Part shown: positions 34,210 to 43,686 of the stretch, piece by piece
Numbering within the stretch: the stretch's first letter is position 1
How the letters are laid out: each line of letters begins with the position of its first letter
Assembly (NCBI RefSeq): GCF_014640295.1
Contig: NZ_BMGR01000003.1
Span: forward strand, 62,001-126,000
Length of the DNA stretch: 64,000 bases
Source: Paenibacillus abyssi
GTDB lineage: Bacteria > Bacillota > Bacilli > Paenibacillales > Paenibacillaceae
Direction of reading: 5' to 3'
Program-made: the position numbers and the translations under genes
Notes under the pieces: generated by a model
Seen by the model: only the letters and a program-made list of their open reading frames with translations
Database searches by the model: none
What the model was told of the DNA's origin: nothing

Positions 34210-35876
34210 GCGTGTCCGGTGAATTTATCAGGGTTCAACAGCTGATAGGCGCGCAAAGCGACCTGAATGGAGATCCGGTTTTCCGGGGACATGAACGATT
34301 CGCCAAGCAGCTCTGATATTTTCTCAAGCCGATAGTAGAGAGACTGCCTGACAATATACAGCTTTTGTGCCGCGATTTGCTTTGAGCCGTCGTTGTCCAA
34401 ATACACCTTAAGCGTCAGCAGCAGCTCGCTGCCCTTGGAATGATCATGGTCGATTAAAGGCCCCAGGTAATCACGGATAAAGGTCTGCAGCGTCTTGCCG
34501 TCATTTAAGCTGAACAGCAATCTGAACACCCCGAGCTCCTCATAGAAAAGCAGCGCCCGTTTGGAGCAAGGATATAACGAGAGAGCTTGCACCGCTTCCT
34601 GATAGCCGGCATAGGCATCCTTGAGACGGGTGTAGGTTTTGCCCACTCCGATTACCAACTGCAAACCCTTCGGCTTATCAGGGGCATGGATATCAAGAAG
34701 GGCAGCCAGCGCTTGCTGCAACCTTGCTTTTGTCTGCACCTTCGATTTCATATCCAGTGCGATGACGGCCAGACGATTGTTCTTTAACGTAATGAGCGGC
34801 AGGAAAGAAAACTTCTCAAACGTGGAACGCAGCGTCATAAATAATTGAAGCCGGATCGAATCCCAATCGTTATCGAATACATTCGGGTGGTCATCGTAAA
34901 GATTCTCAACCTCAATTAAACAGACTTGGTAATTCAACTCATTCAGCTTTTTGAAGTCGGGGCCGATTAAGGCTGTAATATGCTTCTCGTCATCAAATCG
35001 GCTGCTGAGCAGTTCATCCACCCACAGGTTTTCGGAATAAAGCTTTCTCTCTTCCATATAACGTGTCCGAAGCAGCTCCTGCGCAATCGATAGAGAGGCC
35101 GAGTCGAGCAGGAGGTAGTCATACTCCCGCGGCTTGTGCCCGCAAACCATCACAATATGTGCCCATGTTTGATCCAATGCGCCTACCGGCTTCAAGACGA
35201 CCGTTCGTTTTTCGTAATGCCTTAGGATTGGGGAGCTATTTGGTTTGATGCCCTCCAGTTCCTCCCAGAATGGGTCCAATGATTGAAAGAGATGGTTCTG
35301 CTCTTGAGCGGGAAGGGTTGGAAAGCAAACGGGTTTCCCTATGATCGGCCGGTATATAATCTGGCACTGCGTGCTTTTGTATAGCAGTTTAAGCACATTC
35401 GACGTCCCTTGCGAGGAAAGCGTTAAGCGGTGGAATTCTCTGGACAGACTTTCGAGCTCCTGAAGCATCTTGTGGTGCCGGTTAATAATTAATGAATGCA
35501 AATCCTGCGTGATATCGACAAAACGGACGGTACGCGGAAAGAGAATAAGCGGAAACTGATAGCGGTTTGCAAGCTCGATGAGCTCTTCGGAGACGGTATC
35601 GAAGTATTGTCCGATTTCGATGCATAGGCAAGTGGCGTTTTGTTTAATTAAATTTTCCAGAAATGTGATGGAGGAAACGGCATCCCAATTGAAACCCAGA
35701 CCCGTTGTGAGGATCATCTCTTCCCCGTGGATCAGTGTTTCAAAGCTCGTAATCTCTAAAATATGCACCCACCGAATGAATCGGTATAATCCTTCTTCTC
35801 CCGCAATCACCTGGGCATGCTGAAAAAGCGGCCTTTGCAGTGCCTCACGAACCGTAAGAACAAGCTCTGAATCCAA
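34206..35876 (-). CDS. PucR-family transcriptional regulator
   Basis: 556 residues starting at TTG 35876 with GAGGGA upstream on the minus strand. The PucR N-terminal domain (about 8-125) begins LTVREALQRPLFQHAQVIAGEEG. A central GGDEF-like region follows (about 290-410), and the C-terminal HTH_30 helix-turn-helix has LLTLKVYLDNDGSKQIAAQ and LYIVRQSLYYRLEKI. PucR regulates purine breakdown in Bacillus and relatives regulate pyrimidine breakdown. It is divergent from the carbamoylase-preTA-hydA operon and convergent with the transaminase, so control of both sides is likely. Confidence 0.92.
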   Translation of the reverse strand: MDSELVLTVREALQRPLFQHAQVIAGEEGLYRFIRWVHILEITSFETLIHGEEMILTTGLGFNWDAVSSITFLENLIKQNATCLCIEIGQYFDTVSEELIELANRYQFPLILFPRTVRFVDITQDLHSLIINRHHKMLQELESLSREFHRLTLSSQGTSNVLKLLYKSTQCQIIYRPIIGKPVCFPTLPAQEQNHLFQSLDPFWEELEGIKPNSSPILRHYEKRTVVLKPVGALDQTWAHIVMVCGHKPREYDYLLLDSASLSIAQELLRTRYMEERKLYSENLWVDELLSSRFDDEKHITALIGPDFKKLNELNYQVCLIEVENLYDDHPNVFDNDWDSIRLQLFMTLRSTFEKFSFLPLITLKNNRLAVIALDMKSKVQTKARLQQALAALLDIHAPDKPKGLQLVIGVGKTYTRLKDAYAGYQEAVQALSLYPCSKRALLFYEELGVFRLLFSLNDGKTLQTFIRDYLGPLIDHDHSKGSELLLTLKVYLDNDGSKQIAAQKLYIVRQSLYYRLEKISELLGESFMSPENRISIQVALRAYQLLNPDKFTGHA

Positions 35877-35943
35877 TGGAATCCCTCGCTTTCAATTGTT
35901 CTACATGGTGCTGCCCGCGTAAAAAAAGTCGGATTTGAAATTT

Positions 35944-35954
35944 GACATAATGTC
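35944..35954 (+). promoter_or_regulatory. GACATAATGTC palindrome in the PucR/carbamoylase divergent region
   Basis: GACATAATGTC has five-base arms around one base. The divergent region (35877-36146) also has a TGACAT half-site near 36009-36014 and TATAAT at 36098-36103 for the rightward operon. The same box is found upstream of the importer at 27931. It is a candidate PucR site. Confidence 0.5.
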
Positions 35955-36146
35955 TAGTGTATCGAAAATCGGGGAGCGATATAGTTTAATCAGGGTTTGT
36001 TAGATAATATGACATTTGAGAAAGGGATTTAATAATCATAGAACAATTTTCAGCTTTTATCTATAGTGTTTATGGAAAATTTTCAGAAAATTTTGATTAT
36101 AATGTTATATTATGTTACATAAAAGAATGCTGCGGAGGAGAAAGAG

Positions 36147-37394
36147 ATGCTGAATTTTACAATTAACGCAAACAGAGTTGAAGAGCGAATCGACCGCCTT
36201 GCCGAAATTGGGAAAATCAGTGCCACGGGTGTATGCAGGCTGGCTCTATCCCCTGAGGATCGCCAAGCCGTTAATGTTGTGAAGTTATGGATGGAAGAAG
36301 CCGGCATGAAAGCTCGCATCGATGCCTTCGGCAATTTGATTGGCAGGATTGAAGGATTGAACCCGGATGCTCCTTCCATTATGATCGGCTCTCATATTGA
36401 TACGCAGCCCTATGCAGGAAGATTCGACGGAATTGTGGGCGTGATCGGAGCGATCGAAGCGGTGCAGACATTCAAAGAGAGAAGCATCGTTCCGTCCGTT
36501 CCGATTGAGGTCGCTGCCTTTTGTGATGAAGAAGGCTGCCGGTTCAATAAAGGGCTGTTCGGCGTCCGGGGACTGCTCGGACAATTGGAAGAAGGTGAGC
36601 TCGAGCGGACCGACAAGAACGGAATCACGCGCAGACAGGCGCTGCTGGAGTTTGGAGGCGAGCCGGAAGGGTTCGCCGACAGCGAATATCAGCCCGGTCA
36701 AGTGGGAACCTTTCTGGAGCTTCACATCGAGCAGGGGCCGGTCCTCGAATCATTGGATTGTCCGGTAGGCATCGTAACCGGCATTTCCGGTCCGTTGTGG
36801 TGGACGGTGGATATGTATGGTTTTGCCGGACATGCCGGATCGGTTCCGATGGGACTTCGGAGGGACGCGCTTGTCGGGGCTTCCAAAGTAATTGTCGGGC
36901 TGCAGGCGATAGCGTCAAGCCAGCCTGAAGCGCCGACCGTCGGCACGGTGGGCTCGCTCAAGGTGTTTCCGGATTCGAGGAACATCATACCGGAGCATGT
37001 GCAATTTACGGTTGATCTGCGTGATATCGATTTGTCGCGTCGCAACAAACTGGAGAAGCAGCTGCGCGGGCTGATCGACCAGGCTGCACAGGAGCATGGG
37101 CTGCGCGTAGAGATCAGGGAGGATACCAACAGCGAGCCCCGCTACTGTGCTCCCCGTATTCTGAATACGGTGCGGGAAGCGGCAAAGGAGATGAAGGTGG
37201 CAGCACCCGAATTAATGAGCGGCCCGTTTCACGATTCGCTGGCCATGTCCTATTATTGCGATTACGGCATGATCTTTGTCCGCTGCAAGGAGGGAATCAG
37301 CCATAATCCACAGGAATATGCCAGCAAAGAAGATATTGCCACGGGTACTGAGCTGCTCTACCAAACACTGTTAAAAATGTGCCAGGAGGGATAA
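36147..37394 (+). CDS. M20-family N-carbamoyl amino acid hydrolase (beta-ureidopropionase/allantoate type)
   Basis: 415 residues of the M20/M28 zinc amidohydrolase family. Metal and active-site motifs are IGSHIDTQPYAGRFDG, FCDEEGCRFNKGLFG and LHIEQGPVLE; a later FAGHAGSVPMGLRRDA lies in the dimerisation domain, and GPFHDSLAMS supplies the last His. GCGGAGGAG precedes the ATG. It is first in the operon with preT, preA and hydA, so it most likely cleaves the N-carbamoyl-beta-amino acid made by the dihydropyrimidinase. Confidence 0.9.
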   Translation: MLNFTINANRVEERIDRLAEIGKISATGVCRLALSPEDRQAVNVVKLWMEEAGMKARIDAFGNLIGRIEGLNPDAPSIMIGSHIDTQPYAGRFDGIVGVIGAIEAVQTFKERSIVPSVPIEVAAFCDEEGCRFNKGLFGVRGLLGQLEEGELERTDKNGITRRQALLEFGGEPEGFADSEYQPGQVGTFLELHIEQGPVLESLDCPVGIVTGISGPLWWTVDMYGFAGHAGSVPMGLRRDALVGASKVIVGLQAIASSQPEAPTVGTVGSLKVFPDSRNIIPEHVQFTVDLRDIDLSRRNKLEKQLRGLIDQAAQEHGLRVEIREDTNSEPRYCAPRILNTVREAAKEMKVAAPELMSGPFHDSLAMSYYCDYGMIFVRCKEGISHNPQEYASKEDIATGTELLYQTLLKMCQEG

Positions 37395-37398
37395 CGTT

Positions 37399-38778
37399 AT
37401 GGAACATTCACGCGTAATCGGATTACTCTCGCCAGAGCGGCTAACCGCCAATTTTGCCGAGGCGCAGCCGGGTTTGACGAGAAAAGCGGCGATGGAGGAA
37501 TCGAATCGCTGCCTTTATTGTTATGATGCTCCTTGTATCACAGCGTGCCCAACAGGCATTAACATCCCTTCTTTTATTAAGCGGATCGCTACGGATAACT
37601 TGAAAGGCGCTGCGACAACGATCATGGATTCGAATCCGGTGGGCGCAAGCTGTGCTCGGGTATGTCCTACGGAGGAGCTTTGCGAAGGCGCTTGTGTGTT
37701 GAATGGGGCATCGAAGCCGATCATGATCGGGATGCTGCAGCGTTATGCGACGGATTGGGCGATCCAGAGCGGGCAGCAGCTATTTGCTCCCGGACCATCG
37801 AACGCTAAGAAGGTTGCGGTGATCGGAGGGGGACCTGCAGGTCTGTCGGCTGCGAGAGAGCTTGCCAGAGAGGGTTTCTCCGTTGTGATCTACGAAGCGA
37901 AGCCAATGGCCGGCGGTTTGGATACGCATGGCATCGTATCGTTCCGGCTGCCGCAAACCGTCTCGCTCTGGGAGGTGGAGCAGGTGGAGAAGCTTGGCGT
38001 TGAAATAAAGACCGGCGTCAAAGTTGGCGTGGACGTGTCAGCGAAGCAGTTAATTGAAGACTATGACGCTGTTGTGCTTGCGGCCGGAATGGGGTATGTC
38101 CCTTCCATCGGCTTGGAAGGGGAAGAATTGGCAGGCGTGTATGATGCCATCCAATTGGTCGAACGCACGAAATTGCATGAGCCATCTATTGCTCTGCTTG
38201 GGGCCAAGGTTGCGGTGATTGGCGCCGGCAACACGGCTATCGATGCGGCCACTTGCTCCGTAAGGCTTGGAGCTGAACAGGTGAAGATGGTGTACCGGCG
38301 CACTAGGGATGAGATGACTGCGTATGATTTCGAATACGAATTCGCTAAGCAGGAGGGTGTTGAATTTAGTTGGCTGACGGCGCCTAAGCGCATTATCGGT
38401 GATTCGAATGGCAAAGTGACTCATCTGGAATGTGTGCAGATGCAGTTGTCCGACAAAGCCGGCGCTGACGGAAGAGCGATTCCTATCCCGATTGAAGGCT
38501 CCGAATTCCTTATGCCTGTGGACGCTGTCGTATTGGCAATCGGGCAGAAACGGCATGTCGGCCTCATCGAAAGCATCGGCTTGAAACATGATCGCGGAGT
38601 GGTCATCATCGACGAGGCGACACGAAGAACGTCCCATCCCAAAGTGTATGCGGCAGGAGATATCGTCTTTGGGTCCGGGAAGGGAGATGCGATGGTCGTA
38701 TCGGCGGCGGAACAAGGCAAGCAAACCGCCTACGCGATCAGCAGACATTTTGCAGCGACAAGCTCTGAAGCTATTTAA
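37399..38778 (+). CDS. preT: Dihydropyrimidine dehydrogenase, NADH-oxidising FAD/Fe-S subunit
   Basis: 459 residues. The N-terminal iron-sulfur domain has CLYCYDAPCITACPTGINIP and CARVCPTEELCEGAC. FAD and NAD domains carry VAVIGGGPAGLSAARELARE and VAVIGAGNTAIDAA. This corresponds to E. coli PreT, which passes electrons from NADH to PreA. Four bases separate it from the carbamoylase and 23 from preA. The complex reduces uracil or thymine to the 5,6-dihydro form, though PreTA can also run in reverse in vitro. Confidence 0.94.
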   Translation: MEHSRVIGLLSPERLTANFAEAQPGLTRKAAMEESNRCLYCYDAPCITACPTGINIPSFIKRIATDNLKGAATTIMDSNPVGASCARVCPTEELCEGACVLNGASKPIMIGMLQRYATDWAIQSGQQLFAPGPSNAKKVAVIGGGPAGLSAARELAREGFSVVIYEAKPMAGGLDTHGIVSFRLPQTVSLWEVEQVEKLGVEIKTGVKVGVDVSAKQLIEDYDAVVLAAGMGYVPSIGLEGEELAGVYDAIQLVERTKLHEPSIALLGAKVAVIGAGNTAIDAATCSVRLGAEQVKMVYRRTRDEMTAYDFEYEFAKQEGVEFSWLTAPKRIIGDSNGKVTHLECVQMQLSDKAGADGRAIPIPIEGSEFLMPVDAVVLAIGQKRHVGLIESIGLKHDRGVVIIDEATRRTSHPKVYAAGDIVFGSGKGDAMVVSAAEQGKQTAYAISRHFAATSSEAI

Positions 38779-38801
38779 TTCGAATCGGGAGGATGGTAGT
38801 G

Positions 38802-40091
38802 ATGGCAGATTTGCGTATTAATCTGGCAGGAATCGAGGCGCCTAATCCATTCTGGTTGGCATCCGCACCGCCTACAAATACCGGTTATCAGGTCCAGCGC
38901 GCCTTTGAAGCAGGATGGGGGGGAGCGGTCTGGAAGACACTGGGCGACCCGATCATTAACACTTCTTCACGGTTTGCCGCCGTCCATTTTAATGGCCAGC
39001 GGGTGGCCGGCTTCAATAACATCGAGCTCATTACCGATCGGCCGCTTGAAGTCAATCTGAAGGAGATCTACGAAACGAAAAAGAAGTTTCCAAAGCATGC
39101 GCTTGTCGTTTCCTTGATGGTTGAACCCAAAAGAGAGAAGTGGCATGAAATCGTCAAAAGGGTAGAGGCCATCGGTGTTGACGGGCTGGAGCTGAACTTC
39201 GGCTGCCCTCACGGCATGGCGGAGCGGGGCATGGGTGCGGCCTCCGGGCAGCAGCCGGATCTGGTGGAAATGCAGACGATGTGGGTGAAGGAGGTTGCAC
39301 AGACACCTGTCATCGTAAAGCTAACGCCCAATATTACGGACATTACCGTGGTAGCGCGCCATGCCGTCAGCGGCGGAGCCGATGCGATCAGCCTGATCAA
39401 CACAATCAATAGTCTTGCGGGTGTCGATATCCATTCCTGGAATACGATTCCCCATGTCGGCGGAAAAGGCTCGCATGGGGGCTATTGCGGGCCTGCAGTA
39501 AAACCGATCGCTTTGAATATGGTAGCGGAATGCGCCAGGGACATGCATGTCGGTGTCCCGATCTCGGGAATCGGAGGCATCTCGAACTGGCAGGACGCGG
39601 TGGAGTTTATGCTGATGGGCGCGGCAGGCGTGCAGATCTGTACTGCGGCGATGCATCACGGGTTTCGCATTGTGGAAGAGATGATCGACGGGTTGAACAA
39701 TTATCTGGATGACAAAGGGATCTCATCGGTGAGGGATATCGTCGGCAAGTCGGTGGAGCGGTATTCGAATTGGGGGGATCTGGACCTTAACTATAGAGTT
39801 GTAGCAAGAATCGATCAAGAGACGTGCATCAACTGTAACAAATGCCATATCGCCTGCGAGGACACCTCGCATCAATGCATCGATATGCTGACAAACGCCG
39901 ATGGGAAGCAGGTTCTGGAGGTGCGTGAAGAAGACTGCGTCGGCTGTAATCTCTGTTCAATCGTATGTCCGGTGGACGGCGCGATCGAAATGGTCGAACT
40001 GCCGGGTATTCAACCGCCGATGACATGGAATGATCGACAGCGCGCGATCGAGAAATTAAATGCGGCATCTTCTGAAATGGAGGTTGTATAA
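38802..40091 (+). CDS. preA: Dihydropyrimidine dehydrogenase, FMN catalytic subunit
   Basis: 429 residues from ATG 38802, nine bases after GGGAGG; the ATG at 38793 abuts the ribosome site. The TIM-barrel FMN domain includes NPFWLASAPPTNTG and GLELNFGCPHGMAERGMG, whose Cys is the catalytic acid region. Two [4Fe-4S] clusters sit at the C-terminus: CINCNKCHIAC and CVGCNLCSIVCP. It pairs with PreT in reductive pyrimidine breakdown. Confidence 0.95.
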   Translation: MADLRINLAGIEAPNPFWLASAPPTNTGYQVQRAFEAGWGGAVWKTLGDPIINTSSRFAAVHFNGQRVAGFNNIELITDRPLEVNLKEIYETKKKFPKHALVVSLMVEPKREKWHEIVKRVEAIGVDGLELNFGCPHGMAERGMGAASGQQPDLVEMQTMWVKEVAQTPVIVKLTPNITDITVVARHAVSGGADAISLINTINSLAGVDIHSWNTIPHVGGKGSHGGYCGPAVKPIALNMVAECARDMHVGVPISGIGGISNWQDAVEFMLMGAAGVQICTAAMHHGFRIVEEMIDGLNNYLDDKGISSVRDIVGKSVERYSNWGDLDLNYRVVARIDQETCINCNKCHIACEDTSHQCIDMLTNADGKQVLEVREEDCVGCNLCSIVCPVDGAIEMVELPGIQPPMTWNDRQRAIEKLNAASSEMEVV

Positions 40092-40094
40092 GCG

Positions 40095-41534
40095 ATGAAG
40101 AAGATTATCAAGAATGGAACGATTGTCACCGCGACGGATACGTACTTTGGCGATATCTTAATCGATGACGGTATCATTGTGATGATCGGCGTTGATCTTG
40201 AAGCAGAAGGCGCCGAGATCGTTGATGCTGCAGGCTGTTATATCTTCCCGGGGGGTATCGACCCCCATACGCATCTGGATATGCCGTTCGGCGGGACCGT
40301 AACGAAAGATGACTTTGAGAGCGGCACGATTGCTGCCGCATTCGGCGGAACGACGACCGTCATCGATTTCTGCCTGACGTCGAAGGGTGCGCCGCTCGCG
40401 AAAGCGGTGGAAACCTGGCATGCGAAATCGAGGGGGAAATCCGTTATTGATTACAGCTTCCACTTAATGATCGCTGAAGTGAGCGATGACGTGCTGTTTG
40501 AGCTTCCGCAAATTATTGAGGAAGAAGGGATTACCTCTCTTAAAGTGTTTATGGCGTATAAAAATGTCTTTCAAGCAGACGATGGAACGTTGTTCAAGAC
40601 GCTGCTGCTGGCCAAGGAGCAGGGCGCACTTGTAATGGTGCACGCGGAGAACGGCGATGTGATCGATTTTCTGATCGCGAAGGCGCTGGAGGAAGGGAAG
40701 ATTGAGCCGATCTATCATGCGCTGACGCGTCCGCCGGTGCTGGAGGGAGAAGCTACCGGCCGTGCCGCCGATTTGACGGAGCTTGCCGATTCGCAGTTAT
40801 ATGTTGTGCATGTCACATGTGCCGAAGCGGTATGGAAGATAACGGAAGCGCGTAAGAAGGGGCTGCGCGTATATGGTGAGACCTGTCCGCAATATTTGAT
40901 GCTGGACCAATCCTACCTTGAGAAGCCGAATTTTGAAGGCGCGAAATACGTCTGGTCACCGCCCTTGCGGGAAAAGTGGAACCAGGATGTATTATGGGAT
41001 GCGCTGAGGAACGGCCAGCTTCAAACGATCGGCTCCGACCAATGCTCCTTTGATTTTAAAGGGCAGAAGGACTTAGGGCTCGGCGACTTTTCAAAAATAC
41101 CGAACGGAGGCCCGATGATTGAGGACCGGTTCAGTGTTTTGTATTCGGAAGGGGTTCGCAAGGGACGGATCTCGCTGCACAAGTTCGTGGACATTGTATC
41201 AACGGCCAGCGCCAAGCTGTTCGGGCTGTTCCCGCAGAAAGGCACAATCGCGATCGGCAGCGACGCCGATATTGTCATCTTCGACCCGACGGCGGAACGG
41301 ACGATAAGTGCGGAAACCCACCATATGAATGTCGACTACAACGCCTTTGAAGGCTTGGAAATAACAGGGGAGCCGGTCTCCGTTTTAGTCCGGGGCGAAT
41401 TCGTCATTCGCAATAAGCAGTTCGTCGGCAAACCGGGCACCGGGCAATACCTGCACCGCAAACGGTTCAACCAAATGGAGAAGCTGCCCATCAAGGAGAA
41501 AACAATTGGAGGGTATACTAATGTCGGCTTATGA
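40095..41534 (+). CDS. hydA: Dihydropyrimidinase (D-hydantoinase)
   Basis: 479 residues of the cyclic amidohydrolase family. The zinc ligands are GGIDPHTHLDMPFGG, the carbamylated Lys in SLKVFMAYKN, MVHAENGD and YVVHVTC; the last Asp is in IGSDQCSF. It opens dihydrouracil or dihydrothymine to the N-carbamoyl-beta-amino acid. It begins 3 bases after preA and overlaps the next small gene by 14 bases. Confidence 0.95.
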   Translation: MKKIIKNGTIVTATDTYFGDILIDDGIIVMIGVDLEAEGAEIVDAAGCYIFPGGIDPHTHLDMPFGGTVTKDDFESGTIAAAFGGTTTVIDFCLTSKGAPLAKAVETWHAKSRGKSVIDYSFHLMIAEVSDDVLFELPQIIEEEGITSLKVFMAYKNVFQADDGTLFKTLLLAKEQGALVMVHAENGDVIDFLIAKALEEGKIEPIYHALTRPPVLEGEATGRAADLTELADSQLYVVHVTCAEAVWKITEARKKGLRVYGETCPQYLMLDQSYLEKPNFEGAKYVWSPPLREKWNQDVLWDALRNGQLQTIGSDQCSFDFKGQKDLGLGDFSKIPNGGPMIEDRFSVLYSEGVRKGRISLHKFVDIVSTASAKLFGLFPQKGTIAIGSDADIVIFDPTAERTISAETHHMNVDYNAFEGLEITGEPVSVLVRGEFVIRNKQFVGKPGTGQYLHRKRFNQMEKLPIKEKTIGGYTNVGL

Positions 41535-41742
41535 GGAGTTTTGGGAGGAGAAGCAGGAGATCGACGCTTTGATGGAAAAAGGATTTACGATTGTCGGCGT
41601 TGCGGAAATCATGGATGGGATGGATGTACGCTTCGCGAGGGAGGCTTCGGAGCCTAACCAAACGGGTCTTCGTCTGTTAAGTGCGGATGCGAGAAAATAT
41701 ATCGTGGGTTTGATCATCGAGAAGCAAAGAAAAGCGCTGTGA
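41521..41742 (+). CDS. Small hypothetical protein at the end of the pyrimidine operon
   Basis: 73 residues, from ATG 41521, with GGAGGG 41508-41513 inside the end of hydA, which it overlaps by 14 bases. There is no signal peptide or membrane segment. It begins MSAYEEFWEEKQEIDALMEK and is Glu-rich. Tight overlap shows translational coupling to hydA. I do not recognise a family; a role tied to the pyrimidine pathway is only inferred from position. Confidence 0.65.
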   Translation: MSAYEEFWEEKQEIDALMEKGFTIVGVAEIMDGMDVRFAREASEPNQTGLRLLSADARKYIVGLIIEKQRKAL

Positions 41743-41846
41743 AGATGGCAAGTGTTCATTGCGATTTGAAGCCATTCACTTGACAACCCTATGTAGATTG
41801 TTAAAAGCCTCGTCATCTGGGTAATGATGAGTAGGGGGTGTTTCCA

Positions 41847-41927
41847 ATGGATTGGTATCTCGTTATGCCGATTGCAGTTGTCATTATTGGATCATTTTAT
41901 TCCTATTCCCGTGAGAAGCTGCGATAA
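41847..41927 (+). CDS. Very small membrane protein, 26 aa
   Basis: The frame reads MDWYLVMPIAVVIIGSFYSY then SREKLR and stop. One hydrophobic segment of about 16 residues is followed by a positively charged tail, as in small single-pass proteins. GTAGGGGGTG lies a good distance upstream. It follows the 41521 gene by about 100 bases and precedes a strong terminator. Coding is supported by ribosome site and composition, not by recognised homology. Confidence 0.5.
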   Translation: MDWYLVMPIAVVIIGSFYSYSREKLR

Positions 41928-42032
41928 ACAGACAATAACATTCAATCTGAGAAGCTTTGTTATGAAAATGCCGATGAAAGCTGTGAATAAGAGAAGCTGA
42001 CAAGCGGTGGGCTATTCATCTTAAAAAGTGAT

Positions 42033-42082
42033 AATGGTGTAGGGGATTCCGAATAGGAACCTCTACACCATTTGCTTTTCCT
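42033..42082 (+). terminator. Strong terminator ending the pyrimidine region
   Basis: AATGGTGTAG (42033-42042) pairs with CTACACCATT (42063-42072), continued by GG.. and TTCC/GGAA pairs inside. TTTGCTTTTCC follows. The remainder to 42287 holds the cre site described next and no gene. Confidence 0.85.
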
Positions 42083-42191
42083 CAGGCGAATAGGAAGGAA
42101 TAATCTCTACAATCATAAACTTCTTTAATATTCTAAGTAAGCAGTAAACATCGTCGGGTACGACCAGGCAGAAAAATAAGTTATATTAAAA

Positions 42192-42205
42192 TGAAAACGA
42201 TTACA
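42192..42205 (+). promoter_or_regulatory. Perfect cre site before the GH8 gene
   Basis: TGAAAACGATTACA fits the consensus TGWAANCGNTNWCA at all fixed positions. It lies 83 bases before the GH8 start and predicts CcpA-dependent repression by glucose. Confidence 0.8.
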
Positions 42206-42287
42206 AAATGATCATTGATGAATACAAATGATTGAAATACATTGGTGAAACATAAAGTCTTGGAATAAAAAACAGGGGGCAATGGAG

Positions 42288-43436
42288 ATGTCGGAGAAAT
42301 GGGGCGCTTTTTATACGGGACAATACCGCAACGTGTTTTTGGAGTGCGGGTACGGGGAAGCTGAGATTGAGGCCAGATTACAGCACACGTGGAATGCGCT
42401 TTTCGATGGTGATGAAAATACACGAATATATTACGAGGCTGACGGCGGCAAAGGATATATCCTCGATACCGGCAGTTTGGACGTGCGGACCGAGGGCATG
42501 TCTTACGGGATGATGATGGCGGTGCAAATGGACCGCAAGGATGTATTCGACCGTTTGTGGAAATGGACGATGGACCATATGTTCATGACGGACGGCCTTC
42601 ATGCAGGCTATTTTGCCTGGTCCTGCAGCCCGGATGGAACGCGGAATGCGAATGGTCCGGCCCCGGATGGCGAAGAGTTCTTTGCGATGGCGCTGTTGTT
42701 CGCTTCCCATCGGTGGCAGGAGGGACCTCCGCCTTATGATTACGGCAAGCAGGCCCGCGATTTGCTGCGGACGTGTATCCATAAAGGAGAGAACGGCGAG
42801 GGATATCCGATGTGGAATCCGGACAATAAGCTGATTAAGTTTATTCCGGACTGCGAATATTCCGATCCCTCGTATCACCTGCCGCATTTCTATGAGCTGT
42901 TTGCACTGTACGCCTATGAGGAGGATCGGGCGTTCTGGAAGCAGGCGGCGGCGGCCAGCCGGGATTATTTGAAAATTTCCTGCCATCCGGAAACAGGATT
43001 AGCGCCGGAATATGCCCATTATGACGGAACGCCGAACAATGACCGGGGTTACGGACACTTCTTCAGCGACTCGTATCGTGTGGCTTGCAATGTGGGCATG
43101 GATTGGGAATGGTTCCGGGGGGATACATGGGAAATTGAAGAGGCAAATAAGCTTCAAGCATTCTTCGCGGACAAACAGCCGGGTGATTATCGCCGGTATA
43201 CGATTTCCGGTGAACCATTCGAGGAGAAATCGCTTCATCCCGTCGGTTTGATTGCGACGAACGCCATGGCCTCTTTAGCCGCCGACGGTCCGCATGCGCG
43301 TGCTAATGTAGAGCTATTCTGGAATACACCGGTTCGGACCGGTGTTCGAAGGTACTACGACAACTGTCTCTATATGTTTGCGATGCTGGCGCTTAGCGGC
43401 AAATACCGCATATGGCTACCGAAGCGAAAAGACTAG
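42288..43436 (+). CDS. GH8 reducing-end xylose-releasing exo-oligoxylanase
   Basis: 382 residues from ATG 42288, eight bases after AGGGGG; the ATG at 42282 is too close. No signal peptide, so the enzyme is intracellular. The GH8 general acid lies in RTEGMSYGMMMA and later landmarks are AWSCSPDGTRNANGPAPDG and GYGHFFSDSYRVACN. Overall it resembles Bacillus halodurans Rex, which removes xylose from the reducing end of xylo-oligosaccharides. It is a single-gene unit with its own cre and terminator, beside the aldouronate transporter cluster. Confidence 0.88.
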   Translation: MSEKWGAFYTGQYRNVFLECGYGEAEIEARLQHTWNALFDGDENTRIYYEADGGKGYILDTGSLDVRTEGMSYGMMMAVQMDRKDVFDRLWKWTMDHMFMTDGLHAGYFAWSCSPDGTRNANGPAPDGEEFFAMALLFASHRWQEGPPPYDYGKQARDLLRTCIHKGENGEGYPMWNPDNKLIKFIPDCEYSDPSYHLPHFYELFALYAYEEDRAFWKQAAAASRDYLKISCHPETGLAPEYAHYDGTPNNDRGYGHFFSDSYRVACNVGMDWEWFRGDTWEIEEANKLQAFFADKQPGDYRRYTISGEPFEEKSLHPVGLIATNAMASLAADGPHARANVELFWNTPVRTGVRRYYDNCLYMFAMLALSGKYRIWLPKRKD

Positions 43437-43468
43437 CTTAGCATCAGGTTTCCTGTTATGTGGTAATA

Positions 43469-43520
43469 GAAAGCAAATGGCTCACAGGGACTTACACTTG
43501 TGGCGCCATTTGCTTTCTTT
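43469..43520 (+). terminator. Intrinsic terminator after the GH8 gene
   Basis: GAAAGCAAATGGC (43469-43481) and GCCATTTGCTTTC (43505-43517) are perfect 13-base arms with a 23-base loop, followed by TTT. Confidence 0.8.
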
Positions 43521-43686
43521 GATCAACAGCGGCGCTTAAGAACATTCGAATGCACGGTTCTCTGTAAACGAATACGTCTCCCGTAAGGTGGCTTCTCCAT
43601 ATTCGGCACATTATTTCTCTGTGAAAAAACTGTTTATCCGTTTTATATGCTTTATAATAAATAGTTGTGAACAAGGAGGCCTGCTC

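Noticed and set aside
41508-41523. GGAGGGTATACTAATG looks like a TATACC operator
   Set aside because: It reads TATACT, lies inside hydA as the ribosome site of the next gene, and lacks the inverted partner.
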